DNA of 64,000 bases, taken from Isoetes taiwanensis. Its lineage: Eukaryota > Streptophyta > Lycopodiopsida > Isoetales > Isoetaceae. The position numbers were made by a program, and so were the translations under genes. This document shows positions 37,039 through 49,404 of this stretch, one piece after another (the first letter of the stretch is position 1; every line of letters begins with the position of its first letter). The notes beneath the pieces were generated by a model. The model saw only the letters and a program-made list of their open reading frames with translations, searched no databases and was not told where the DNA came from. The stretch lies in contig JAJEKV010000080.1 of NCBI GenBank assembly GCA_021234155.1, forward strand, positions 3,457,867 to 3,521,866, given 5' to 3'.

Positions 37039-40000
37039 CTAGTCATCTGGTTCATCCACGTCCTCGGCCACAATGTCTGCTTCATCAACATTTCCAGGAA
37101 TATCCTCAAAGGCATGCTCTTTGACAATTATCTCCTCATTGTTTGCGTGTTTGTATGAAAGATGATTGTCTTTGACATCTTCATACATGTCTCGGTCATG
37201 CTCTAGGCCGTAATAATGTCTACCACGAATGGCACATGCCTCCATGAGTGAACCCACACCAGGAATTAGATCCAACACCAACGAATTTGGGGGAACCGGA
37301 TATAATGAACTCCATGAAAAGAACTGACTTTTTTTTTTTTTTTTTTGAAGAAACGGAAGTTTTTATATTTTATATAATAAAAAGTACAGAGTACAATGTT
37401 TCAAACTTCACAGAGGATTACTACAGGAGTAACCTCAACCTCTTCATCCTCTATGAACTGAAACTTATTCAAATGAGTAACAGCAAAACAAAAGAAGTAT
37501 AAGATAGCAAAATATGGTTAAAGAAACCTGATTCTCAAAATGTTGTGTCTGAGGTGCATAGTAGAGTGCTGCATTGTCGGGGTCTGTAAGCCCCCTAGCT
37601 CGGCAATCTCCACTGAAAGGGTCACCCTGTAAGGGAGTCTTCCACTTCCATTGTCCCATCAAGGAGCCCATACATCCTTGATAAATAACCACCAAATCTA
37701 CCTGTATACTACCTTTGATGTAGCATAGAAGACCGGCTATACCACCAGCTGTCACTGCACATTTTACTCTTACCAGATACAAAGAAGTGAAAAAAAAGAA
37801 ACAAATCAGTGTAAGAAGAGCAGCCTGCCACTCTGCTCATAGAAGCTGCCACCGCTTCATGGATTCTGGTCTCTCAGCTTTACTCAAATAAATCACACGC
37901 GGAATTGCATCAAATAAAATGCTTTGATTGCTAGGGGTAGGCAATCCAATTGAAGCTGGCTAGACAAAAAATATGCCCAGCCGCCAGACTCCTCCCTCAA
38001 AAAGCCCGGTACAAGATGTGTAATCTTCCTGCCTACATCATATCCCTAGCTCGGCTATTCTATTCAATTCAAATCCAGCAATTTATTTGCATAAAAACTA
38101 GAAAGCCCCAAAAGTGCCTGAGTACCTGATCTGTTCTTAGTACACATTTTGTCTTTCCGCCAGCAAGAAAGGGTAAGAGTAAATCCAAGATACTTCACAG
38201 AACTGCAAGACTTTACCTTTTCAGATGAAGCTTACCCCGTACTAAACCAGAAAACATGAGCCTGCTTCAGTTTGATCCAATTTGCCTGCATAAATTCCAT
38301 CCATCCCAGGTCGACCCAGCCTCAAAGGAATCCTTCGAGAACTGCAAGGAAAGAGTGGGAAATGCAACCAAGACTGACCCAAAGTTGAAGATCGCCTACA
38401 GACTACATCCCTGGAAAAATCTGGAGAAAACCTGTGATAATCAATCTTGCGGTTAGAAAGCATCATGGCCTGGCATCCAACTCCAGATCTTTGCTTCATG
38501 CCTCGCTGCTAATCCGGAAGCAAGGTGAAGCGGCGGTAGCCTCATCTCCGCCACCGCCCTAGCCGCTGCCGCTTCCGCTCATACGATATCAATTTCATCG
38601 ATATATACTTTTCTCCAAAAGAACTGACTTTTCAAGATCACACCTGTCATTTTTTTTCTTCGATACAAATAACTTCTCTTCATCTGACAGGTAATGCACA
38701 AGTGTAGATGCATGCTGATTAAGGTCTGCACTGCTGAAGACATTCTTAGTGATACGTGGTGTTTTCAGCCCTGCCCTGGAATACACTGATAAGCAGAGGT
38801 GGTTATTGTTAATTGTACCAAGTTCATCTGTAGTGATCCCGAAGGGTGTGGAACTGTATATGTGGTACAGTCTCCTTCTCTGCAAATTTCTCTTCTTTGC
38901 ATTGTAATCGATATTAGGTAGCTTCTCATCCGTGCATATGACTATGAAGAAGCCACTATCATCCATACATAGGTTGGCAATGGCAATGGCCATGTCCTGC
39001 TACTGTAGAGACCTTAGTAGATCTGTTGACGTTCACATCCAGGGTATCATTATTATCTTCCAAATTCTCGACATTCTCTTCATTTGGAATGAGAGTTTCA
39101 CGTCTACTTTTTTTGCTTTTTTTTTTAATCTCTCCTTGCATTTTTTTTTTGTATTTTCCATCTCTGGACTTGACAAATCTTTAGAATTTGATGGCTTATG
39201 TGGATCTATATCTTTTTGAGAACATACTGCCCATCTGTCCTTCTCTTCCTTTGGATACTCACTTTCTGGAAAATCTAACCACCAGGGACACTCCTCAATT
39301 TCAAATTCTACTAACCTTGTATTGAATCTCATGTTGAGTTTATCTGAGTACATCCATCCTTCAGTTTGCTTCCATGGCAAGACAACACTTGATAGTAATG
39401 TAACTCAACAAGATTCTATGCTCGATTACCTGAAGACAGTTCTTTTAGTACAATTGAGAAGATCATGAGCATTATCGTAATCAACAGTGTGGGACATGTG
39501 CTTTTCATTGTTCACGAATATGTTTTTCCTGTACTCCATTTTCATGTAACGGAACCAGGTATGAGCAGTTTCTGTGGTGTTCTCTAAATGAACGAATTCA
39601 GGTTCGTCCTCTTGTATAGCAGTTAGAAGTTCCTTGCTTTTTTTCAGCAAATGCTCCAACCAAGTTTCTTTTTTTATCCATTCATGGAAATCCCTGTCAT
39701 TACCTGGCATTCTGTAGCTATTCAACAGGTTTGACTCAGTTGTGATTAGCAATATCCAATTGTTTCTAACATCATTGTCTACTGTTGCCTTGGCCATATC
39801 ATACAACTTCTCTAGTGTCAGCTTAAAATCTTTTGTGTTCACATCTCTAGTGGTTACTGCCTTAAGCCATGTGGGTCCCAAGCTAGGGCAAACAATTGCC
39901 AAGTACTTATGCAGCTTGTTTGTCCATCTTCTTCTAACTTCCTTCTCGGATTTTTCTCGTGCTTTTAATTTTGGCATTTTCTGTGTGTGGACCTTCAGCA

Positions 40001-41230
40001 ACAATTCAATGTCATTTTCAATATTAGCCTGCACATAGTTGCCATTAGTTATCACAACAATCGATAAATTATTTGAGTGTCAGATTTAACTTACTTTGTA
40101 TAAGATTTGTGCTAGCATGAATCTAGTCAGAGGGTACCAAGGTTCCTCTCCTAGGAATTTCACTTCTTTTGCTCTAGCTTTTGCTATTTCTTCTTCTGTC
40201 ACTTCTTTGGTAAACATTCTCAAGTCCTTGGTAGCCACTTGTGCACTGCATACAAAATATTCTTAAGTGTCTCTCGTACAACTCCTTTTTCGTTAAGTCT
40301 ACATGGAAAAAGCATTCATTTAGTACAAATAATGGGAAATAAATGATGACTAGTTTAAATTCTGAACTTACTCATTAATTCTTCTCATTGCGGTTATGAG
40401 TTCAGCATCTCTTTTTCTATCGACCTCCACAAAGGTTGCTTGAACTCTGATGTGCATGTTCGGGGCATATGTGTATCTCTCAGAAATTTCCTACATCCAT
40501 GCATTGGTACGATGGTTCCCGTCCCAGCACAAGAACATTTTACCTGATAGATCAGACCAATGCGGATTATTGGAAAGTTCCTGCTCAAAGTTTTCATTCT
40601 CCACTTGCCAATTGTCATCCCAAGAACTGATCAATTCCTCAGTAACAAGAGTCTCTTTACCCTTAGGTCCCTTTATAGACAATATGAATTGTCCCTTTTG
40701 CATAATATAACCATCTCTTCGTAGAGTCCACGCAGTTGTTGGCAGTTCGGTGTAAGCATTCTCACAGCCTCGTGTATTTGTATTCTGCATAATGGAATAA
40801 GGGGTGGAGGAGAATCCCTGTTAATCTCCAGCTTCTTTAATGTCTGTGATACTTGATTAATAATGAATGAAGCTGGTAGCTCATCATTGTCTCCTTCACA
40901 TTGTTGTGTGGCCCCAACACTATCCCCTCCATGCTGTTGCATGACATCAATGGTTTCTCCTTTACCTTCATCCGAGTTTACCACATTATCATCTTCCTGA
41001 ATTTCACAATTACGGGGAGTAGCCAAAAGAAAATGAGGTTCAGTGGCATCTACGGCATCAGAGTTAGTACTATGGGAGGCCATGTCTGTGCCAACATCAG
41101 TAGCCTCTGAAGTCATCTTTCTGTCAGTAATAATAGAATTCGACTGGGTGATAGTCAGAGATTGAGAACTGTCTTCAGAGTTTGTTGTTGTTGTCCTTTG
41201 TTTTCGAGGCTTTCTTGGTGGAGTTTTCAT
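37039..41230 (-). CDS. ParB-like plus N6/N4 DNA methyltransferase-like protein of a transposon, decayed
   Basis: Exons read down the minus strand: about 41230-40850 (MKTPPRKPRKQRTTTT, Ser/Thr and acid-rich), 40795-40382, 40340-40096, 40055-39427, 39400-39030, 39003-38620, and 37330-37039 beyond a LINE insertion. The second carries SGKMFLCWDGNHRTNAWM, the W-DGNHR core of ParB/sulfiredoxin-like domains. The sixth reads MAIAIANLCMDDSGFFIVIC. The last reads VPPNSLVLDLIPGVGSLMEA and CAIRGRHYYGLEHDRDMYED. This fits the SAM-binding motif of N6/N4 MTases of the class with motif I last (VLDxFxGxGS..EA...GR.Y.G.E.D). A DPPY-like motif was not securely seen. One in-frame TAG follows NAWM (about 40492), and a one-base frame change is needed near 38650, besides the LINE. 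The gene faces away from the transposase at 42461. The likely role is marking or binding element DNA, which is inference. Confidence 0.6.
37333..38616 (-). mobile_element. L1-type LINE insertion with 16-bp target duplication
   Basis: AAAAGAACTGACTTTT occurs at 37317-37332 and 38617-38632. Between them lies a 1.28-kb insertion that begins (plus) with a T run of about 18, the poly(A) of a minus-strand element. Its 3' end, ATAAAAACTTCCGTTTCTTC then A's, matches the LINE ends at 7120 and 22671. Its 5' part is GC-rich (GGCGGTGGCGGAGATGAGGC). The length is too short for ORF2, so it is an internally deleted copy. It splits the methyltransferase-like gene just before the SAM-binding motif. Confidence 0.85.
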
Positions 41231-41374
41231 GCGTTCAAAGACGGTAATCAAGATTCTTGCGGGTGAAGTACATAACCTTCAACTGCAGCAACATTGAAGC
41301 CATAAGAAAGAAAAAAATACATCAGGAATGCAGAAAAATACTCAGTCAGAACCAGAATTTAAACTGGAAAATGT

Positions 41375-42085
41375 TGAACGGCACCGTTTAAGATAATGTC
41401 GACCATAAAACTCAGCAATGAAAACTCGAACGGTACCGTTCAGGACTTTATGGAGAGATTGAATAGGCTAATTCGAACAGAAGACTTTGCAATGAAAACT
41501 CGAACGGTACCGTTCATGAATTTGTGGAGAGATTGAATAGGCTTCTTCGAACAGAAGACTCTGCAATGAAAACTCGAACGGCTCCGTTCAGGAATTTGTG
41601 GAGAGATTGAATAGGCTAATTCGAATAGAAGACTCGAACGGTACCGTTCAGGAATTTGTGGACAGATGAAATAGGCTAATTCGAACACAAGACTCTGCAA
41701 TGAAAACTCGAACAGTACCGTTTAGGAATTTGTGGACAGATTGAATAGGCTAATTTGTGGTCAGATTGAATAGGCTGATTCGAACAGAAGACTCTTCAAT
41801 GAAAACTCGAATGGTACCATTCAAGAATTTGTGGAAAGATTGAATAGGCTTATTCGAACACAAGACTATGCAATGACGGATTGAATAGGCTAATATGAAC
41901 AGGAAACTCTGCAATCAAAACTGGAACGGCACCATTCATGAAATTGTGGACGGATTGATTAGGCTTGTTCGAACATAAATCTGTATCGTGAAAACTCGAA
42001 CGGCACCGTTCGAGAAAGTGTGGATCGTTTGAATAGGCTTTCGTGAACATAAAATTGTATCATGTAAACTTGGACGGCACCGTTG
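41375..42085. repeat. Palindrome-centred tandem array between two divergent genes
   Basis: Ten copies of a unit of about 52-116 bases (mostly 60-75) carry a near-perfect palindrome of the form CGAACGG(T/C)(A/T)CCGTTCG. They start at about 41375, 41427, 41501, 41575, 41635, 41709, 41808, 41923, 41997 and 42071. The spacer includes AATTTGTGGA.AGATTGAATAGGCT.(A/T)TTCGAACA.AAGACT. The array fills the space between the starts of the methylase-like gene (41230, minus) and the transposase gene (42461, plus). A bidirectional promoter or a transposase/ParB-like binding array is a reasonable reading. Confidence 0.85.
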
Positions 42086-42460
42086 AAGAAATGAACGAAC
42101 TTGAGAAAATTGGACAATGAAATGTTTGCATTGCATTAGAAAGAAAAAATGTGATACCAACCTGTGTTCTTGCTCTCTGGCCTTGGTGATGGATCAATCG
42201 AAGAGCGCATCATCCGCTTCGGGTATAAGATTTACTGTTCAACCGATTCAAATGTTTTAATGAAAATACCCACTTATTATAATTAGGTGAGAATACTAAA
42301 ATGCATTATTTCTTGGTTAGTGGGATTGAAATTCGCTAGTCGTTGGCTACGTAACTGACAGTAGTGCACCCTTGAATTACGCAAACATAATTTGTACTTA
42401 ACCGTTGGGACTGTCATATTAAAATGTGTTTAAAGGGAAGTACAAATTTTACTTAGCCAT

Positions 42461-45400
42461 ATGGCGTCTTATCTCACAGTGAAAGCTTCAGGTTTACAAC
42501 AAATACTGTTGCTTCCTTTCCAAAACGGAGTATGTGAGATTAGTACAGCAGATTTGTCCAGAACTTTCAATGTACTACCTAGCAATTTATGTATGATTCA
42601 AAGTTCTACAGATGTGGAATCCAATGTAGCTAGCACTGTATTGTTGAATCTGTTAGTGCTTCTGGACTAGGAATTTTTAAAGTTGAGGAAAGAAATGGCA
42701 CGGTTGTGGAGGTACATGGTATTCCTGCTGAAGGCAAATCTCCTCTATGTCCAGTTGTTCTTGATTCACCCCATTCTTCTAATGGAGCAACTACATCCCA
42801 ATGCACCTCTACATACTTAAAGATAACATCATATCCCATTAACAACAAACTTAAAAAATTGTTATTGGAAATTGGAAAACCAAGGCAGGTGGATTTTTTG
42901 CCACAATATTATAATGGAAAAATTGTTTTTGAGTTGCCAGGTTAGTCCATCAGTAAAACCCCGATGGAAGGTATGCAACATTCGGTTGATCCACACGTAT
43001 GGACGCATGCCAACAGGACTGACATACCTAGTTTTGATGGGACAGTCAGGTTGTCATATTGTGGCAGTCACTTGCAATGTAAAAACATGTCTTGTGACCA
43101 TTTATTGACTAAAGGCAACCACAATGAGTTGCATTGGAGAGGTGCATTGCAGAGAAGACCTGAGATTGGTGAACTAACTTCATTCCATGGATCTATAAGT
43201 TGTGAATACTGTCATCTGCCACCAACTTGTGTGGCACGTTGTCTAGTGTCCATGTACTATTGTTTGCCTAACAGTTATAATCTCAAAGACAAGACTAGCT
43301 ATCCATACTGGTGAGCACACACATCCCATTAAAAAGGCAGAATGTAGAAGTCAAGTCAAGCAAATGCGGGACCTAGTTAACTCAGACACAACCTTACATC
43401 TTGGTGGGCCTAGACATAAACAGAATGAATTAGCTATGGACGAAATTGTTCGTTCAATTATGGGCTCCTCAGATGGAGACAGTGTTGAGAAGATGGATAC
43501 AGATCAAATAAACGAGTTGTTGACAAGGTTGGAACCATTATGCAATCAGAGAAGGTATGACATTGATATTACGTAATAAATTATATTAACAAGTTATTTG
43601 ATTTGTTTGATAAGAAAAATATTGCTTGTGTAGGTTGAAGAGATGGATTGATGATGCGAGGAGAAGAAATATGCAATGTTCAGATGATACTTTTGGTTTA
43701 TTGGAGCTAAAGAAAAGAAGCAAATATGAATATTTCCATGGATCTAAATTTCCTTACCAGCTTCATGATCCGCTCAATGAACGCTGTTACATTTTTAAAA
43801 TGTCTACAACTGGTCCTGGATCAGGGGTTGATTTGGTCAACAGGATGAGACCAACAGGTGATCTTAGCAACAGTTGGGTGCATTTTGATCACGTCAAACG
43901 AAGTCAAGGGTGGACAACATTAGCTTGTCACGTGTATGATCACAAGTAAGTGGTTTGCGAAAATCAAATGAAAAAAGTACATTGATAAGTTTTTAATAAT
44001 CTTGTTTTGCGTGCAGAATTAAAGCCCTGTTGACAATTGCGGTTTGTGACATGAAGACAGAGGATGCAGAGGCACAGAAAAAGTTTTGGAGGAAGCTTAA
44101 TAAGGTCATGGTAGCAAAAGGTTATTCAAAAGCTGAGTTTTTTGGGTTCATGGCAGACGAAGCTCAACCTAATTGGATTGCAGTCAGGGAAGTTTTCTTC
44201 AATGGGGAAACTAGACCCGAAAAAGAGTGTTCCTGTTACTTCCATTTCGAGCAATGCATGCATCGACATACAGAAAGACACTTGCCAAAGAAATATTGGG
44301 ACGCCCATAAGGATCTGTGTAGAAAATGGCATCAATCAGCAACTGAGGAGGAAGCAGATAAAATATACCACTCCATAATGGATTGGTGGGTGGGCAAGAC
44401 TACAGATAATCATATTAAAGTTTTGAGTTCTTGGCTATCATGGTGGCATCATAGGGTAAGCAGATGGGGTAGGTTTATGGTCAACAAACAGAATTGGCAG
44501 ACAACAGTACATATTCCACAAACAAACTTATCAGAGGCAAAGCACGGGAGTTGGTTAGCAGCATCAGGAAACAAGAATAATTTTTCCTTGTATGATGCCT
44601 CCCTCTTCGATCTCACAGAAGCTGTACTTCAGAGTACCAAATACAAATCATTTCTAGACTGCAACTACTTAGGTACTGGCCCAGGTGTATCAGATCTTTT
44701 TAATAGACTGCAAAATCGTCAAAGCAGTGGTGCCAAGGCTAAGGAGGTAACAAACATTATAAACTTGGAAGCAGAAATGGCAGACATTGAAGAACATGAC
44801 AGTGATGCAGGAGGTAACTTGAACACTGTGTACAAGAAGCAACGTTCCATAGACACAGTTGATCTCACAGCAGAATCAGGAACCCATCGTCCCGACAAAC
44901 ATGCAACTAATGTTAGCAGAGTATGTAAGGATGATCCTGTAGTGAGGACTCTTTTCAATGATTCTTTAGAAGAGAAGACTGTGCATAGGTCTCTTTGGGC
45001 TATTCGAAGAACAGAAGAAGGCAGTAAGGTCAGGTGTCAAGGGAGGAAGTCAGAACATGGAAAAAAATGTAATAATCCAATTAATGCGGGTATACAACCA
45101 ACAACTGCTCCTTGCTTTTATGGGTTAAGAAAATTCCGGGGACAACGAGTGTCACAAATGATGTGGTTCAGTCCTACTACAGTTGAATGCACATGGTTTC
45201 CAGATAAGTCTTTGGTGTGTCCCCCACAAAGACCACCATTATGGCCTGTGGATAAAGATACTGACTTGATGAATGAAGAGATTGAGAAACTCGGAGCAGC
45301 GGGCTTTTTGTTGGGTGGTAGATCTCAATCTAGCTTGACTGTAGCCAATGCAGCCTCGAGTATGCAAGCACGTAGATCCACCATGGCAGGGTCTGCTAGC

Positions 45401-45751
45401 TCTGTAAGGAGCAGAACTAAAATGACAAGGAAGGGGAAGGTTGTGAATTACAGGAAGGAAATGAATGGAGAAACGAAGGTCAGATTTGTGCAGTCAAAGA
45501 GAATGAAGATGGATTCTGTGCAAGAGAAGACCTACTCAAAAAATAAACATGTGGACTATGTAGTCAAGCGTGAAGATAGCACATACATTGTATCCATCAA
45601 GGATGAGCCAGAAACCTTGCAAGCACTTGTTGTACGTATACAATCAAGTGCTTGGAATCGATCCATTATTCGACCCTGCAGTGATCCAGCCAATGCTACC
45701 GGAAGCTGTGTTGGAGCGTATACTCCTGAAGTAGTTGTCAGTGGTAAATAA
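42461..45751 (+). CDS. MULE-like DDE transposase with zinc-binding region, decayed in N-terminal part
   Basis: The first part, 42461-42646, shifts frame to 42649-43288, and one in-frame TAG lies at 42943-42945. It contains RLSYCGSHLQCKNMSCDHLL and SCEYCHLPPTCVARCLVSMY, a cysteine-rich DNA-binding candidate. A further frame change near 43290 leads to RLAIHTGEHTHPI, the 'GxHxHP' step common before MULE catalytic domains. Introns at 43555-43633 and 43946-44016 are in phase. The catalytic region reads WVHFDHVKRSQGWTTLACHV, FFGFMADEAQPNWIAVREVF and CSCYFHFEQCMHRHTERHLP. D in HFDH and D in MADE are candidates for the DDE triad. The last 573 aa are open. The tail has a second Cys cluster (RCQGRKSEHGKKC) and is basic. 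The MULE-like assignment rests on this order. It could instead be a related, unnamed superfamily. Confidence 0.6.
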
Positions 45752-45759
45752 GTATATGC

Positions 45760-46500
45760 ATTGCTATTCTTTCTTCACTTTGGTTTACAGTTCGAGAACA
45801 GTTCTGATGTAAGTTGGCTGAGTTTATAAGTATCTAGTTATGCTGTCTTATTAATGAAAAGTAGTGAGCATGTGAATCAAATAAACAATTGCAAAGACAT
45901 CTGTCCTTTTCCCTTTGCATTTTTTGTACTTAAAACATTCTGGTTGTTTCAGATACAGTTCTGGTACAGCAAACAACCAATCATCAAATTTCATATTCCC
46001 ATACAATTCCATTGTCACATACAAAAAACCTAGCTCCGGCTCCTCACTAACTGCTCGCTTCATGGCAAAGGAATTGGGCGAAGGATTGGCCGAAGGAATT
46101 GAAATAGGGCGGAGGAATTGGGCGAAGGATTATGCGGACAATGGGCGGAGAATGGGCGCCAAGGGTGGAATGGATATAGGCTGGATTAGACGTGAAAATC
46201 GTAGGAATGATTCGAATTCCAGTCCTATCAACCATCATTAAATGCCATTATGTGCATGTCTCGATATTTGAGCCATGCATAATGCCATAAATATCCAATA
46301 TCTTCCTTTTTTAACGTTATTCCTAAACTATAAAAATGAACACCGCTATAATTCGAATTGAACATTCAATTAAATACCACAATGCTACGTCACACCACGT
46401 CGATAATTGGGATTTGAAAAAAAAACACTCCAAACCCTCCTCGAGAAAACCACGTAAGTGCCGACCTCAGTGGGCCTTTGTAGATATGTACAGCCTCATT
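45760..46500. other. Right flank of the transposase gene
   Basis: A small frame at 46060-46240 encodes a short repetitive peptide from GAATTGGGCGAAGGATT-type repeats (MAKELGEGLAEGIEIGRRNW). No terminal inverted repeat pairing with the left flank near 37000 could be identified by eye. Confidence 0.35.
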
Positions 46501-46504
46501 ATGT

Positions 46505-46625
46505 TAGTTTGCAAAGAACTCGCGCCTGGCGCATTTTGACACTAAATCAAGAATATGTACATCCCATTTTATGAATATTAAAACAATCTCATGCCTGACA
46601 CAATTTTGTACCGCAGTGCCTAATT
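46505..46625. repeat. GCGCC palindromes, group 1
   Basis: ACTCGCGCCTGGCGCATTTTG (about 46518) and a decayed CATGCCTGACACAATTTTG (about 46590). They are the same motif type as the intron array at 49400-49720. Confidence 0.6.
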
Positions 46626-47924
46626 TGATGTTTCCATCTAAACTCACAAAACTTTTATTATGTTTTCTTTTATACGCAATTTCGAAAACATTAAAATCCT
46701 TTGATGCCCTCTAGCCAGTCTGACCAACCCCGAGAAGCTACACATTTTGATTGATGTGTGGTTTTCTAGAGTTGATAAGACTAGCTAAAGAGCATCAAAG
46801 AATTCAATATTCACATCATGATGCACATGGTATGATATATTCATATCATGTTTTAGTAATCAATAGAATTATATACATACCTTTTTCAGACGTTCTTTTG
46901 GCCACGCTACAAATGTGCCCACGCTTTTGCCAACTGTGTCGCCACCGGGATGTTTTATAGAAGAGCCTCATCCTCATAGTTGTAATTTATAATTGAAATT
47001 TTATAGAAACTATTTCCAAGAGGAACGCCATGGCACATAGAACTTGGATTCAGATCTTCGACTTTACATAATCCTACTCGACGCTTCAAGTTAGCTGTTA
47101 AAAGATAACATTCTTCTCCGACACTGATAAACAACTAGAATGAAAGAATTGGCATGAAAAAAAAAAAAAGGACGAAGCTATGTATATTCAGAATAAAATG
47201 ACACTCACCGTAGTTCAGCCGATGTATGATTGATTAAAGACGTTGAAGATGTTCGATTGAAGGCGCTGAAGACGCTATCAGAAGCGGGTCGGTGATCTTG
47301 AGAGATTAGGTGGTCGATTAGGTGGAAGTATCTTGCCACATATGCGTTTCGTGAAAATAAGAATTAATTATTTTCTTAAAATTGCAATAAAAAGAAAAGC
47401 ACATTCAAAAAATGTAAATGAGCGGGATGGGCGGTTATTTTAGGCGATATAATTTTAAAATGACGGGAATTTAAAATGACAATTTTAATCTGACGGCTTA
47501 GATTATCAACCCATACATATAAATTTGAACGAAAACTTCAGTCTCATAACATATCTTCTGAACTTGTAGTTCTATGGCATCTGGAGGATCTGGCAGCCAT
47601 GGCCGAGGCGCAGGTAGAGCTGGGCGACATGCCAAAGCAACCCAGGATCTTGCTGAACAAGCTGAAAGCACTATTCCAGCCAGCTGTTCATGTATTCATC
47701 AATTTTACTTATAGGTTTTGTTTCTCTGTCCCTCCTTTTGTTAGGTTTCCAGGGTGTTTTTTTTTTAATACTACAATTATTATCCGCTAAGAAGCATATG
47801 TCCTTTAATACTTCAGTTCATATGTCTCAAGATGTATGCAAATATATGATGTGACGAGATATCTTTATTTTTTTATATTTCTTCATGTTGTGTTTTGGTT
47901 CATTTCTGTATCCACTATGTTTAG

Positions 47925-47995
47925 TCTTCTATAGTTAGTAGAACATTCTTCTATAGTTAGTTGTGCTTTCTATAGTTAGTTGTGTTTTCGGATTA
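47925..47995. repeat. Tandem TCTATAGTTAGTTGTG units
   Basis: TCTATAGTTAGT occurs three times in succession with slightly varied spacers, within the first intron of the decayed ParB-like gene. Confidence 0.7.
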
Positions 47996-48019
47996 AGATT
48001 AAAATCTCTAAGCTCGGTT

Positions 48020-48205
48020 TCAAAGCGTGCCAAACGCGTATTTGTTGCATATATTTCAAGCATTATGTTTGTTTCTTATCTCTGGATTCTATATTGACAA
48101 ACCCCTTTTTTTTGGGACAAAATGCCCCTGGCGCAATGTAGACTAAGTTTAAAATTTCTCAAGTTCGTTTTCAAAGCGCGCCAAATGCGTTTTTGTTGCA
48201 TACGT
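48020..48205. repeat. GCGCC palindromes, group 2
   Basis: AAAGCGTGCCAAACGCGTATT, AAAATGCCCCTGGCGCAATG and AAAGCGCGCCAAATGCGTTT occur within 180 bases. TAAAATCTCTAAGCTCGGTTTCAAAGCG and TAAAATTTCTCAAGTTCGTTTTCAAAGCG precede two of them, so a unit of about 160 bases is itself duplicated. All lie in the first intron of the decayed ParB-like gene. Confidence 0.65.
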
Positions 48206-49404
48206 TGTGAGTTAGTATATATTTTCGCATTTCAACATTAACATTATGCTATCATTCTGCAGGAACACAAAGGACAATCAAAAGGAAAACCAAACTCGGT
48301 CAAATATCTTCAGCCCAGAAAAAGCAAAGGACAGATGAAGACGTAACCGTTATAGACCTACAACATGTGTTGACGTTAGAAGATACATATGGAATAATAA
48401 AGGCTCAGGTAGAACCTCCCTGTCCAGAAGAAGATCTTATAGAGGGGTCAAAATGGTACGTCGAGATCTTCAAGACTAGTAGGAAGATAGATCTTATTTT
48501 TATGTCTAGGGTAAAAGAGATTGATCAAATGAAGAAGTTATCACATGCGAAGAATAGGGCGATTCATATTGACTAGTGTTACTTGAAGTGAGGCAAAAAA
48601 TAAGAAGAGCCTAAAGAAGATTAATCGCTACAGTTCTAGTTGTTACTGCCCTAAGATCAGACGACTCTGCCGACATCCTGTTCAAATTTGGTTGGACACT
48701 TGGCGAGCCCTTGGCGCCTAAAAGAATATGCGAAGGGCTTTCAACTGTACGACGAAACATCAACATGAGGCCCTTAGACAGTGTCTACATGCAGGCATTG
48801 AAGGATAAAAAGGATGCAAGTTCTTGAGGCAGGGACACTACAGAAGTCACAGCAGGCTTTACAAGTGATGATGACAAGGCCAGCAATTTGAGGCGATGAG
48901 CAAGCTCAAAAAAATATGCTGACAAGTATCCACTGGGCTTTAGCTTCACCCATCCCATCCACGTCGATAGGCTTTTCAGGTCCACTAAAGCTATTTATGT
49001 CAGCAGAAGATACGACAAGCAGCATTCCTTGGAAATAGTCAACATCATGATCGAAAATCCAAGGCAGGTACCAATGCCGGCAGATGTAGTGCCTTACGAT
49101 ACGAAGACGAGGAAGGTATTGATGTGGAACAAGCTGGATGACTTCAGCGACAACCAAGACGTACATTTCATGATAATAGATGGGCAGCACTCAATAGAGG
49201 CTCAGAAGGTTCTGATTTGGAAGGCACAGAATACTGAAAATCAGCAAATCTATAGGCTGCACTTGGTCAGAAACTGCCAGTTCCTGAGCGCTCAACAACT
49301 CCTGCCGAGCTAGCGAAAATCAGTGCACTTTTTAACAACATGGGAAAAACATTTCTGTACAAAAGGTAACTCTTTCTTCCCTCGCTTTTTGTTTTGGTAT
49401 TTGC

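Noticed and set aside
37248-37502. Plus-strand frame across the poly(T) run
   Set aside because: It spans the junction of the minus-strand LINE insertion, so it is an artefact of the T run.
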